A stretch of 64,000 bases of DNA from positions 124,001-188,000 of the forward strand of contig CAWEXB010000013.1 of assembly GCA_963812915.1 (NCBI GenBank). Reading direction: 5' to 3'. Under the pieces are notes generated by a model. That model did not search any database, was not told the DNA's origin, and saw nothing but the letters and a program-made list of their open reading frames with translations. Source of the stretch: JACVRW01 sp963812915 (GTDB lineage Bacteria; Actinomycetota; Thermoleophilia; Solirubrobacterales; Thermoleophilaceae). A program made the translations under genes and the position numbers. This document shows, one piece after another, positions 8,935-17,821 of this stretch (the first letter of the stretch is position 1; every line of letters begins with the position of its first letter).

Positions 8935-9717
8935 TCAGAGCACCAGCTTCCGCTCGCTCGGCTCGAGGATGTCGTAGTTGTAGAGCTTCTTGCCGCAGAC
9001 GAACTTGCGCAGCTCCGGCGGCGAGCCAAGGCCGTAGATCCGGAACTTGCGCTCCACCAGCTCGGTGTCGGCGTCGGTCCACTCGCCCTCGACGCAGTCG
9101 ATCCCGAGCGAGGCGATCTTGCCGCCGACGTAGATCGTGCCGTCGTACATCGAGTCGCCGAGCCCCGGTCCCACGTCGCCGCAGATGATCTGGCGACCGC
9201 GCTGCATCATGAAGGCCGTCATCGAGCCAGCGGTGCCGAGCACGAGGATCGTGCCGCCCTTCTGGTCGATCCCGGTGCGGGCGCCCACCTGCCCCTTGAC
9301 CACCAGGTCGCCGCCGCGCAGCGCGGCGCCGGCGAGCGAGCCGGCGTTCGACTCCACCACGACGACGCCGGACATCATGTTCTCCGCCACCGACCAGCCC
9401 ACGCGACCGTTGATCTGGACCTCGGGCCCGTCGATCAGCCCGACCCCGAAGTACCCGAGGCTGCCCTCGAACGTGATCCGGCAGCGCGTCAGGATGCCCA
9501 CCCCGAGCGAGTGGCGGGCGCTCGGGTTGAGGATCGTTACGTCCTTGACGCCCTGCTCGTAAACGAGCCAGCGCAACTCGGCATTGATCTTGCGCGTGGA
9601 GAGGTCGCGAGCCTCGATCACGGCACGGTCGCCGTCGATCTCAGCGATCTTCGGGACCGTACCGTCGAGCTCGACGAGCCCGCGGGCGTCGTAGGTGGCG
9701 GCGGCTACCGCGTCCAA
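8935..9717 (-). CDS. Glutamate-synthase GXGXG-domain subunit (MgsB-like, module 1)
   Basis: About 260 residues, nearly all one right-handed beta-helix of the GXGXG (glutamate synthase alpha C-terminal) type: LGYFGVGLIDGPEVQINGRV, AENMMSGVVVVESNAG, GARTGIDQKGGTILVLGTAG and GRQIICGDVGPGLGDSMYDG are successive turns. In full-length GOGAT this domain is structural and bridges the amidotransferase and FMN domains; here it is a free subunit. No ATG exists in frame near the 5' end. A TTG preceded by GAGG with 7-bp spacing, overlapping the amidotransferase stop by 13 bp, is the best start. Confidence 0.8.
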   Translation of the reverse strand: MDAVAAATYDARGLVELDGTVPKIAEIDGDRAVIEARDLSTRKINAELRWLVYEQGVKDVTILNPSARHSLGVGILTRCRITFEGSLGYFGVGLIDGPEVQINGRVGWSVAENMMSGVVVVESNAGSLAGAALRGGDLVVKGQVGARTGIDQKGGTILVLGTAGSMTAFMMQRGRQIICGDVGPGLGDSMYDGTIYVGGKIASLGIDCVEGEWTDADTELVERKFRIYGLGSPPELRKFVCGKKLYNYDILEPSERKLVL

Positions 9718-10640
9718 ACCATCACCTCGCCCTCGTACGGGTCGTGGGTCTCGATCTCGCGGTCGACGACCTTGCGGATGGCGATCTCCTCCGATGCCAG
9801 CGCGACGATCTCCTCGCCCTCGTACAGCACCAGCGGCTTGGCGCCGAGCTCGTCCTTCGCCACGCCCAGCGCGTCCTCGGTCACGCAGATGTAGGTGAAC
9901 ACTCCGTCGAGCTCGGTGACGCTGCGGCGCATGGCCTCCTCGAGCGAATCGCCGTTCGCCATGCGCTCGGCGAGGTAGACCGCGATGATCTCGGAGTCGC
10001 AGTCCGACTGAAAGCGGTGCCCGGCGCGCTCGAGCCGCCGTCGCCACTGGTGGTAGTTCGTGAGCTGGCCGTTGTGCACCACGGCCACGTCGGGGAAGGG
10101 ATAGGCCCAGTAGGGATGGGCGTTGGCGATGTCCACGTCCGACTCGGTGGCCATTCGCGCATGCCCGATCGCGTGCGTCCCGACGTAGCCGTCGAGCCCG
10201 TAGTCGCCGGCCACGGTCTCGGCGTCGCCCAGGTCCTTGACGATCTCGAGCGAGCGTCCCAGCGAGAGCACCTCGGCGCCGCGGACGTCCTCGACATAGT
10301 CGGCGAGCTCCTTCAGGTCGCCATCGTGGTCGAAGGTGACGGTCATGGCGTGCTCGGTGCGCCCGTCGATCTTCCCTATGCGCGCGCCGAGCGCCCGCAT
10401 GCGAGATTCGATGCCGGAGCGCTGGCGGCGCAGGCGCTCGGCGAAGTCGAAGTCCTGTCTGCCGTTCGCCTCGGACACCTTCACGTGCATCACGTAACCG
10501 TTCGCCGCCGGGCGGTAGAGCGCGTATCCGGTCGAGTCCGGCCCGCGGTGCTTCATCGCCTGAAGCATCCGGGTCATGTCGCGACCCACCTCGTGGGCGC
10601 CGCCGCCGTCGCGATAGATGATGCCCGCGATGCCGCACAT
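9705..10640 (-). CDS. Class II glutamine amidotransferase-like subunit (MgsA-like, module 1)
   Basis: About 311 residues. Starts MCGIAGIIY, so Cys2 becomes the N-terminal nucleophile of the Ntn-type amidotransferase after Met removal. Also conserved are HRGPDSTGYALYR, the IGHARMATES segment with Arg, VVHNGQLTNYHQWRRRLE and SDCDSEIIAVYLAERM, all of the GATase_2 fold seen in GOGAT and amidophosphoribosyltransferase. In the N-methylglutamate pathway this subunit hydrolyses the gamma-amide bond of gamma-glutamylmethylamide. It follows the ligase gene by 2 bp and overlaps the GXGXG gene. The module 2 paralogue shares the catalytic blocks but differs over most of its length. Confidence 0.82.
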   Translation of the reverse strand: MCGIAGIIYRDGGGAHEVGRDMTRMLQAMKHRGPDSTGYALYRPAANGYVMHVKVSEANGRQDFDFAERLRRQRSGIESRMRALGARIGKIDGRTEHAMTVTFDHDGDLKELADYVEDVRGAEVLSLGRSLEIVKDLGDAETVAGDYGLDGYVGTHAIGHARMATESDVDIANAHPYWAYPFPDVAVVHNGQLTNYHQWRRRLERAGHRFQSDCDSEIIAVYLAERMANGDSLEEAMRRSVTELDGVFTYICVTEDALGVAKDELGAKPLVLYEGEEIVALASEEIAIRKVVDREIETHDPYEGEVMVWTR

Positions 10641-10642
10641 AT

Positions 10643-12127
10643 CTAGGGGAGCACCTCCAGGTATTCCTCGCGCTCCCAGTCGGTGACCGCTGCCAGGTAG
10701 CGCTCCCACTCGTCGCGCTTGTAGTGGTGGAACACCCTCCACAGGCGGCCGGGCATCGCGCTGCGCACCACCTCGTCGCGCTCGAGCGCGACGAGCGCGG
10801 CACCCAGGCTCTCGGGCACCCGCTGGAGTGAGTCGCCGTCCCGGTGGACGAGGTCGTACGTGTTGGCGCTCTGTGGCGGCCCCGGGTCGAGCTCGCGGCG
10901 AATGCCGTCGAGGCCGGCAACCAGCAGGCTCGCCACGGTCAGGAACGGGTTGCACGAGGCGTCCACGCCGCGGTACTCGAAGCGCCCGCCCGACGCCACG
11001 CGCACCGTGCAGGTGCGGTTCTGCCAGCCCCAGTTGCGGTAGACGGGCGCCCAGAAGCCCTCGTCCCACATACGGCAGTACGAGTTGACGGTGGGGTTGC
11101 CGATGCACATCAGGGCGCCGAAGTGCTCGAGCATCCCGCCCAAGAAGTGCCGGCCGGTGTCCGACAGCTTGGCCGGCCCGTCGGGGTCGTGGAACACGTT
11201 CGTGCCCTCGTCGTCGATGAGCGTGAAGTGGTGGTGGTGCCCGTTCGCAGAGACGCCCACGAAGGGCTTGGGCATGAAGCTCGCCAGCAGGCCGTGCTTG
11301 CGGGCGACCGCCGCACAGATCTGCCGGTAGGTCGTGATGTTGTCCGCGGTGCGCACCGGCCGGTCGAAGCGGAAGTTCAGCTCCAGCTGGCCCGGGGCGT
11401 CCTCGTGGTCGCCGTAGCTCATGTCGAGCCCCAGCGCCTGCCCGTACTCCACCACGTCGAGCAGCACCGGACGGAGCTCCTCGAACTGGTGGATGTGGTA
11501 GCAGTAGGGCTTCGTGACCCCGTCGGCGCTCGCGCCGTCCTCCGAGCGCTTCAGCCACATCATCTCGGGCTCGATGCCGATCAGGAAGCTGTAGCCGAGC
11601 TCCTGCTCGAACTCTGACACGACGCGCTTGAGGTTCTGGCGCGGATCTGCGTCGAGGAGCTCGCCGGTCTCCGTGTCGTAGCAGTCGCAGAACACCCGCG
11701 CCACCCGCGGGTCCCACGGCAGGGTCGCGAAGGTATCGAGGTCCGCCACGGCGGCGAGCTCGGACTCCTCGGGGCCGAAGCCGATGTAGTTGCCGACGCG
11801 ATCGACGAACAGGTTCGCCGTCGCGCCATATACGAGCTGGTAGCCCCTCTCGGCCACCTGCGAGAAGAAGGACGACACGACGCCCTTGCCCATCACCCGG
11901 CCGGTCACCGACACCTGCTGGAAGAAGACGTACTTGATGCCCTCTGACTCGATCCGACGAGTGATCTCCTCGATCTTCTCGCGCCGCCCGGGCTGGCTGC
12001 GTGCCTCCTCGAGCGTGGCGGGCGGCATCTCGGACCTCGGCGTGTCGAGGACGGTGCGGACGTCGCCGCCGAAGGTCAGCGGGGCCTGCGCGTCGACGCT
12101 GACGCCGGCCTCGTGGGAGTCGCTCAT
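10643..12127 (-). CDS. Glutamine-synthetase-like ligase, divergent GmaS-type (module 1)
   Basis: 494 residues; GS beta-grasp then catalytic domain. Metal-site acidic residues are kept (GIEPEMMWL; DHEDAPGQLELNF), as are the region NGHHHHFTLID and the Arg-bearing NRTCTVRV and VDASCNPFL. In the family block usually NSYKRL, this protein has NSYCRM, so a position normally Lys is Cys. It is about 35 residues longer than the gmaS of module 2, mainly through an N-terminal extension. Expected reaction: ATP-dependent gamma-glutamylation of an amine. The divergence and its own set of downstream enzymes suggest an amine other than methylamine, but ordinary GmaS activity is not excluded. ATG is preceded by GAGGAGG. 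Confidence 0.8.
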   Translation of the reverse strand: MSDSHEAGVSVDAQAPLTFGGDVRTVLDTPRSEMPPATLEEARSQPGRREKIEEITRRIESEGIKYVFFQQVSVTGRVMGKGVVSSFFSQVAERGYQLVYGATANLFVDRVGNYIGFGPEESELAAVADLDTFATLPWDPRVARVFCDCYDTETGELLDADPRQNLKRVVSEFEQELGYSFLIGIEPEMMWLKRSEDGASADGVTKPYCYHIHQFEELRPVLLDVVEYGQALGLDMSYGDHEDAPGQLELNFRFDRPVRTADNITTYRQICAAVARKHGLLASFMPKPFVGVSANGHHHHFTLIDDEGTNVFHDPDGPAKLSDTGRHFLGGMLEHFGALMCIGNPTVNSYCRMWDEGFWAPVYRNWGWQNRTCTVRVASGGRFEYRGVDASCNPFLTVASLLVAGLDGIRRELDPGPPQSANTYDLVHRDGDSLQRVPESLGAALVALERDEVVRSAMPGRLWRVFHHYKRDEWERYLAAVTDWEREEYLEVLP

Positions 12128-12183
12128 ACCCCCTCCTCAGGGTGTCGTTTGGCCATTCCGAGCCAGCCCGCTCGGCGCGGCCG

Positions 12184-12219
12184 ACTATACCAGTTCGTTT
12201 GAGCAAATTGGTTCATTTG
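12184..12219 (-). promoter_or_regulatory. Candidate promoter and operator of amine module 1
   Basis: In the 108-bp gap before the module 1 ligase. On the coding strand a -10-like TATAGT (12184-12189) lies 14 bp downstream of GAACCAATTTG (12204-12214), which therefore covers the -35 region. The + strand 16-mer CAAATTGGTTCATTTG has complementary CAAAT/ATTTG ends, and ACCAGTTCG...CAAATTGGT forms a second imperfect inverted repeat. Related sequences precede soxD, the permease and the TMADH gene. Suggests one regulator for the whole island. Confidence 0.45.
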
Positions 12220-12235
12220 CCCGGGCGCTAACGGC

Positions 12236-14003
12236 TCAGCACGACGAGCGTATCGCGATGCTGGCCGCGCATCCGAGGGTCCCGCTGGCCAGCACGCGGG
12301 CCCTCCCGCTGGTGAAGCCGCGCCTGCTCGCACGGGCGCGGTGGACCCCCGGTCGGCGAAGCGTCACCTCCAGCGACGCCCGCCCACGCCGGTCGGTGCC
12401 GGCCCGGCGCCCGCCCAGGCGCACGATCGCGCCGCGCACGCCGCTCCGCGCGCCCGCGACGCGCGCCGTGACTCGGAGGCGGAAGCGCGTCCGACGGCCC
12501 GCTTGCGCGCGGCGGGGCGTGACCGAGAGCCGCAGCGCCGCCGGGCGGAGAGCCACGCGGGCGAAGAACACGTCCGAGGGGCCGACTCGGGCGGCGGGCT
12601 TTGCCTGCGCGAAGACGGCGCCGAAGCCGCCCGGCAGCGCGACTAGGCCCTGATAGTCGCCCACGAAGCGCCCGGCGATGGCGGTCGACGAGGTCCGCGA
12701 GGCCGTCAGCATGTCGAAGGGGCCCGCCAGGTGGCGCTCGCGCCAGCTCCTGCCGCCGTCGTGCGAGTGGCGGAACCAGACGTCGGTCGAGAGTCTTCCG
12801 TCCCCGGGCCGGTCATTCCTGAAGTCGTCGAAGGTCACGCCCACCGTGCCGTCCGGCATCACGGCGACGTTCGGAAGGAAGGCCTGGCTCCCGAGCCGCG
12901 CCACGGTGCCCGGTCGGCTCCACGTGCGGCCCGCATCGCGTGAGCGGGAGATCAGGATCCGCGCCGACCGCGCCGACCCGATCTCGTTCCAGACGACGTA
13001 TGCGGTGCCGTCCTCCGCCACCGCCGTCCCGATCACATTGAAGGCCCGCACCTCGGCCCCGCTGTCCGGGTCATGCGGCGCGCCCGGGGTGTCGATGTCG
13101 GCGATCCTCACGGGCGCGGACCAGCTGCGCCCACGGTCACGAGAGCGCTGCGCCCAAATGACCCACGGGGTCGGCGCCAGACCGAGGAACGGACTCGGGT
13201 TCGCCTCCAGGTAGACGTTCAGGAGCGTTCCGTCCGGCAGCACCTCGAGCAGCGTGGGGTCGGGGAGCCTCGCGTCGGTAAGCGACGGCGTGCCCGGCTG
13301 CAGGGCGGTGATGGACCGCGGCGCCGAGAAGCTCCGGCCGCCGTCGGTCGTCCGCGAAAAGTACTCGCTCCCGAACTCGCCCAGCCTGCCGAGCCGCCTG
13401 ACCCAGACCACGTACGCGTGACCGCGCCGAAGCGGGATCGGCGGTCACCGCCTCGCGGTCGTCGTACAGCCCGGCGTCGACGACGGTGGTAGGCCGCGAG
13501 AACGTGCGCCCGCCGTCGCGGGAGCGGCTCACGCGAAGGGCGGTCGGCCCGGCCAAGCCGGTAAGGGCGGGGACCACGGTGAAGGTCAGGGAGGACTGGT
13601 AGACGGTCCCGTCCGGGCCGATCGAGAGCCACGGGTCGCTCGCCCGCTCGTCCTTGCCGCGAGTGCAGCGTGAGAGCCCGGGGAGGCGCACCGTCCTCCA
13701 GGTCCGGCCGCCGTCCCTCGAGCTCGCCACAAGGTTGCTCAGCGCGCCGCCGTCCTCGACGAATCGGTCCTGCTGCCAGGTGGCGACGAGTCGGCGGGGG
13801 TTCCTCGGATCGACGGCCAAGTGGGGCTCGGCCTCCGAGCTGCGCTGTTCGTCTCCCGGGACGCCGCAGCCGTGGAACGGCGACTTCCCGGACAGCCGTT
13901 TCAGGGTGGTGAGCTGCGCGGTGTTCGCGCTTGCCGGGACCGACGGGAGGATGGAAACCACGACCGCGGAGACCATCGAGAGCCAGGCTGCCCCTCGAGT
14001 CAC
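12236..14003 (-). CDS. Exported BNR/sialidase-like beta-propeller protein (one frameshift)
   Basis: About 588 residues after bridging one break. Begins with a typical signal peptide (AAWLSMVSAVVVSILPSVPASAN, cleavage near ASA). The body repeats Asp-box BNR motifs: SRDGGRTWRTV, SRDGGRTFSRP, TDGGRSFSAP, SRDRGRSWSAP, SRDAGRTWSRP and HDGGRSWRER, giving a six-bladed sialidase-type propeller. A basic, Arg-rich domain of about 130 residues follows the propeller. No clear sialidase Arg triad or catalytic Tyr/Glu could be assigned, so enzymatic activity is uncertain. The frame changes at a CCC run on the coding strand (13434-13436); removing one base gives the usual ADPLRRGHAYVVW between blades. Its link to amine metabolism is unclear; it may be an unrelated insert between the two modules. 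Confidence 0.65.
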
Positions 14004-14048
14004 GACTGGAGACCCCTACGCGCCTGTGGCACCGGCGACACGCCGTCG

Positions 14049-14879
14049 CTATCGCGGCCGCAACGGCGAGCCGCGCTCGATCGCCGGCACCGGCGGCAGG
14101 TCCTCGAGCCAGCGCATCACGTGGAGGTCGAGGCTGCGGGGCAGGAAGATGTCGACGGAGTGCTCCACCGGCGCTCCCTCGGCCGTGCAGGTGACGTGCT
14201 CGATCTCGAGGGCCGCGGTGGTCTCGCTCACCTCGAGGGCCCGTCCGACTCGGTCGCGCTTCGTGACCACTCGCGCCAATATGTGCGCGCGCGTGTAGGC
14301 CACCGGCACGCCGTGCTTCATCAGCACGTCGAGCACCATCTCCCCACTCTCGAGCGCCTCTCGCACGCGCGCGAGCGGCGGCAACTCCACTCGCGGATTG
14401 ACCACGTCCCGCATCCACGAGCCCGGCTGTCCGTCGAGCAGCAGCACGCGAGTGACCGTCACGGCGGGGGTCGCCGGGTCGAGGCCGAACAGCTCGCCGG
14501 CCTCGGGGCCTAGCCGTCGTTCGTCGATCGTAAGCTCCCCCAGCTCGAGGGTCACGCCCCGGCGGCGCGCCAGCTCGCTGTAGGAGACGAGCTTCTCGAG
14601 CCCCTCGTCGAGGGTGGTGGACGTCGCCCGGCCGACGTAGGTCCCACTCCCCTGGCGGCGCACGATCTCGCCGCTCTCCTCGAGCCGGCGCAGCGCGGTG
14701 CGAAGAGTCCCGCGCGAGACGCCCAGGTGGGCGGACAGCTCCTGCTCGGGCGGCAGCCGCTCGCCGGGCCGGTGGCGCCCGGTGGCGAGCCAGGTGCGCA
14801 GGGCCTCCTCCGCGACGTCGACCAGCGAGGGCCGGCGGTCACGGACGACGCTCATGCTCGAGTCGGCGCCGATCGTCAT
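14049..14879 (-). CDS. GntR-family transcriptional regulator, HutC subfamily
   Basis: Up to 276 residues (an internal ATG eight codons later is also possible). N-terminal winged helix: RPGERLPPEQELSAHLGVSRGTLRTALRRLEESGEIVRRQGSGTYVG. Residues about 100-265 form a UTRA effector domain (VTVTRVLLLDGQPGSWMRDVV, HILARVVTKRDRVGRALEV, EHVTCTAEGAPVEHSVDIFLPRSLDLHVM). HutC-type proteins are usually repressors released by a small-molecule effector. It is the last gene after fhs in the module 2 run, only 34 bp behind, so it is probably co-transcribed with and controls the amine genes. Effector unknown; an amine or gamma-glutamyl amide is a reasonable guess. Confidence 0.85.
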   Translation of the reverse strand: MTIGADSSMSVVRDRRPSLVDVAEEALRTWLATGRHRPGERLPPEQELSAHLGVSRGTLRTALRRLEESGEIVRRQGSGTYVGRATSTTLDEGLEKLVSYSELARRRGVTLELGELTIDERRLGPEAGELFGLDPATPAVTVTRVLLLDGQPGSWMRDVVNPRVELPPLARVREALESGEMVLDVLMKHGVPVAYTRAHILARVVTKRDRVGRALEVSETTAALEIEHVTCTAEGAPVEHSVDIFLPRSLDLHVMRWLEDLPPVPAIERGSPLRPR

Positions 14880-14913
14880 GTCGACCAGATACTAATCCCG
14901 CCCAGCGTCCGAT

Positions 14914-16593
14914 TCAGAACAGTCCGACGGTGCGCCCTTCGTCGTCGATGTCGACGTTCAGCGCGGCGGGGGTCTTGCCGAGGCCGGGCATCTGCTGGAT
15001 GTCGCCGGCGAGCGGCACGAGCCAGCCGGCGCCGGTGTAGGCGCGCATGTCGCGCACGGGCAGGTCGAAGTCCTCGGGCGCGTTCAGCAGCTGGGGGTCC
15101 GCCGAGAGCGACAGGTGGGTCTTCGCCATGCAGATGGGCAGCTTGTCGAGCCCGTCCTCCTCGTACTGTCGGATCTTGCGCTGGGCGTCGAGGTAGAAGA
15201 CCACGTCGCTGGCGCCGTAGACCTGCTTGGCGACCTTCTCGATCTTTACCGCGATGGGGTCGTCGTCGGCGTAGGTGAACTTGAAGGAGCTGGGCTGGTC
15301 GCATGCGTCGGCCACCGCCTCCGCGAACGCGGACGCCCCCTCGCCCCCGTTCATGAAGCCGTCGTTCACCTCCGCGGCGTGGGCCCCACCCTCGAGCGCG
15401 AGCGCCTTGACGAGCTCGACCTCCTCGTCGGTGTCCCCCGGGCGGCGGTTTACTGCCACCACGCACGGCAGGCCGAAGCCGCGCACGTTCTCGAGGTGGC
15501 GGTTCAGGTTCTCCGCCCCCGTGGCGATCGCCGCCAGGCCGCGGACGCGCTCGATGCGCGGGTCGTCCTCGATCCCGCCGTGGTGCTTGAGCGCCCGGAC
15601 GGTCGCGATCAGGACCACCGCGCTCGGCTGCAGCCCGCCCTTTCGGCAGACGATGTTGAAGAGCTTCTCCATGCCCATGTCGGAGCCGAAGCCCGACTCG
15701 GTGATCACGTAGTCGCTGAGCTTGAGCCCGATCAGGTCGGCCACGAGCGACGAGTTGCCGTGGGCGATGTTCGCGAACGGGCCGGCGTGCATGAGGCAGG
15801 GCTGGCCCTCGAGCGTCTGTATCAGGTTGGGCTTCAGCGCGTCCTTGAGCAGCACGGTCATCGCTCCCGCCGCGCCCAGGTCCTCGGCGGTGACGGGCTT
15901 GCCGCCGTCGTAGCTGTGGGCGACCGTGATCGCCCCGAGGCGCTCGCGCAGGTCGTGCACGTCGCGCGAGACCGCGAGGATCGCCATCACCTCCGAGGCG
16001 GCTGTGATGTCGAACCCCGTCTCGCGCGGGTAGCCGTTCGCCCGCCCGCCCTGCCCGATCGTGATCTCGCGCAGGGCGCGATCGTTCATGTCGAGCGCGC
16101 GCTTCCAGGCCACCTGCAGGGCGTCGATCGCGTGTGGGTTGCCGTGCAGAATCGACGCGTCGAGCAGCGCGGCGAGCAGGTTGTTGGCGGCGCCGATCGC
16201 GTGGATGTCGCCGGTGAAATGGAGGTTGAGGTCCTCCATCGGCACCACCTGCGCCAGGCCGCCGCCGGCGGCGCCGCCCTTGATGCCGAACACCGGCCCG
16301 AGCGAGGGCTCGCGCAGACACAGGAGCGGCTCCTTGCCGATCGCGCCGAGGCCCTGGGTGAGCGACACCGCCGTGGTTGTCTTGCCCTCGCCCGCCCTCG
16401 TGGGCGTCACACCGGTCACGCAGACGAGCTTCCCGTCGGGGGCGTCGCTCAGGCGGTCCAGCACGGTCCGCGACACCTTCGCCTTGTGGCGGCCGTAGGG
16501 CTCGAACTCCTCCGGCAGGAGGCCCATCCGCTCGGCGATCCCCTCGATCGGAAGGAGCTCCGCCTCCTGGGCGATCTCGAGGCTGCTCTTCAT
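14914..16593 (-). CDS. fhs: Formate-tetrahydrofolate ligase
   Basis: 559 residues, family-typical length. Interconverts formate, ATP and tetrahydrofolate with 10-formyl-THF. The P-loop GVTPTRAGEGKTTTAVSLTQGL, EPSLGPVFGIKGGAAGGG, LNLHFTGDIHAIGAANNLLAAL and the folate-site region HGNSS near residue 300 are all intact. It sits between soxB (13 bp) and the gntR gene, with GGAGAG before ATG. In this context it can release formate and ATP from one-carbon units produced by demethylation, or recapture formate. FolD and MetF, needed to link methylene-THF to formyl-THF, are not in the window. Confidence 0.95.
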   Translation of the reverse strand: MKSSLEIAQEAELLPIEGIAERMGLLPEEFEPYGRHKAKVSRTVLDRLSDAPDGKLVCVTGVTPTRAGEGKTTTAVSLTQGLGAIGKEPLLCLREPSLGPVFGIKGGAAGGGLAQVVPMEDLNLHFTGDIHAIGAANNLLAALLDASILHGNPHAIDALQVAWKRALDMNDRALREITIGQGGRANGYPRETGFDITAASEVMAILAVSRDVHDLRERLGAITVAHSYDGGKPVTAEDLGAAGAMTVLLKDALKPNLIQTLEGQPCLMHAGPFANIAHGNSSLVADLIGLKLSDYVITESGFGSDMGMEKLFNIVCRKGGLQPSAVVLIATVRALKHHGGIEDDPRIERVRGLAAIATGAENLNRHLENVRGFGLPCVVAVNRRPGDTDEEVELVKALALEGGAHAAEVNDGFMNGGEGASAFAEAVADACDQPSSFKFTYADDDPIAVKIEKVAKQVYGASDVVFYLDAQRKIRQYEEDGLDKLPICMAKTHLSLSADPQLLNAPEDFDLPVRDMRAYTGAGWLVPLAGDIQQMPGLGKTPAALNVDIDDEGRTVGLF

Positions 16594-16606
16594 CTGCTCT
16601 CTCCTC

Positions 16607-17821
16607 TCAGTGACTCACCGCGGCCGCGGCCAGCTCGGACACCAGCTTGTCCTCATAAAAGCGTTCCAGCGCGAACGGCGCAATCAGCTCCGGGGTCCGC
16701 TCGGTGGCGACGAGCTCGGCGAGCGTCCTGCCCACGATGGGCGCCGCCTTGAACCCGTAGGTGCCCCAGCCGGAGCTTACGTGGAAGCCCTCGACCTCGG
16801 TCTTGCCGAGGATCGGGCTGTAGTCGGGACTCAGGTCGCACAACCCGGCCCAGCTGCGCAGCATCCGCGCGCGCTCGAGCTGCGGGAAGAGCTCGAGGGT
16901 GTGGCGCGAGACCTCCTGGAGGAAGTTCAGCGTGCCCTGCATGCGGTAGGTCGTCCAGGGCTCGATCTCCGCGCCCATCAGAAACTCCCCGCGATCGGTC
17001 TGCGAGATGTAGACGTGCATCTGCGAGGAGACGATCACGACGTCGAGCAGCGGCTTGAGCGGCTCGGTCACGCACGCCTGAAGGATGTGCGTCGTGATCG
17101 GCAACTCGACCCCGGCCATGTCGCAGATCTGGCTGCTCCATCCCGCCGTGCAGTTCAGCACCGCGCCGGTGTTCACCCTGCCTCGGTTGGTCTGAACCGC
17201 CGAGACGCGACCGTTCGAGCGCTCGATCCCGGTGACCTCGGTGTACGGGTGGATCTCGGCGCCGCCGCGGTCGGCGCCGCGGGCCAGGCCCCACACCACG
17301 GCGTCGTGACGGATGATGCCGCCGGGCGGGTGGTAGAGGGCCCCCTGAATCGGATAGACGGCGTGAGGGTTGTCGACCTGCATCGCGGGCGCCAGCTTCT
17401 TGATCTCGTCGGGGTAGATCAGGCGCGAGTCGATGCCGTTGAGGCGGTTGACCTCGGCTCGGTTGGCCATCACGAACATCGCCCGGTCGGAATGCGCGAG
17501 CGTGAGATGCCCGCACTGCGAGAAGAGCAGGTTGAAGTCGAGCTCCCGCGACAGCCCCTCGTAGAGCTTCACGCTCGCGTCGTAGAAGCGAGCGCCCTCC
17601 GGGGTCTTGTAGTTCGAGCGCAGGATGGTCGTGTTGCGCCCCGCGGCGCCCGAGCCGATGTAGCTCTTCTCGAGGACCGCGACGTCCGTGATGCCGAGCT
17701 GGGCGAGGTAGTACGCGGCCGCGAGGCCGTGGGAGCCTCCGCCCACGATGACGACGTCGTAGGAGTCGCGCAGCTCCTGTCGCGGCCGCCACATGCGCCG
17801 TGTGCGGAAGAGGTCAAGCAT
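16607..17821 (-). CDS. soxB: Sarcosine-oxidase-type beta subunit (SoxB/MgdA) of probable N-methylglutamate dehydrogenase
   Basis: 404 residues. FAD Rossmann motif VVIVGGGSHGLAAAYYLAQLG begins near residue 23; GSGAAGRNTTILRSNYKTPEG is the SoxB hallmark. His172 in GGIIRHDAVVWG corresponds to the His that carries covalent FMN in heterotetrameric sarcosine oxidases. The C-terminal FAD loop (LCDLSPDYSPILGKT and SSGWGTYGFKAAPIVG) is complete. The start overlaps the soxG stop by 8 bp. In sarcosine oxidase this subunit oxidises the N-methyl amine; next to mgsABC and gmaS the substrate is more likely N-methylglutamate. Sarcosine oxidase proper remains the alternative. Confidence 0.88.
   Translation of the reverse strand: MLDLFRTRRMWRPRQELRDSYDVVIVGGGSHGLAAAYYLAQLGITDVAVLEKSYIGSGAAGRNTTILRSNYKTPEGARFYDASVKLYEGLSRELDFNLLFSQCGHLTLAHSDRAMFVMANRAEVNRLNGIDSRLIYPDEIKKLAPAMQVDNPHAVYPIQGALYHPPGGIIRHDAVVWGLARGADRGGAEIHPYTEVTGIERSNGRVSAVQTNRGRVNTGAVLNCTAGWSSQICDMAGVELPITTHILQACVTEPLKPLLDVVIVSSQMHVYISQTDRGEFLMGAEIEPWTTYRMQGTLNFLQEVSRHTLELFPQLERARMLRSWAGLCDLSPDYSPILGKTEVEGFHVSSGWGTYGFKAAPIVGRTLAELVATERTPELIAPFALERFYEDKLVSELAAAAVSH

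Noticed and set aside
6913..9894. Open frame of 993 codons on the + strand
   Set aside because: It lies opposite the mgsC- and mgsB-like genes, is rich in Arg/Ala/His/Asp and lacks any domain; a GC-driven antisense shadow.
14887..14913. Separate promoter for the gntR gene
   Set aside because: The 34-bp gap to fhs shows no clear -35/-10 pair; co-transcription with fhs is simpler.
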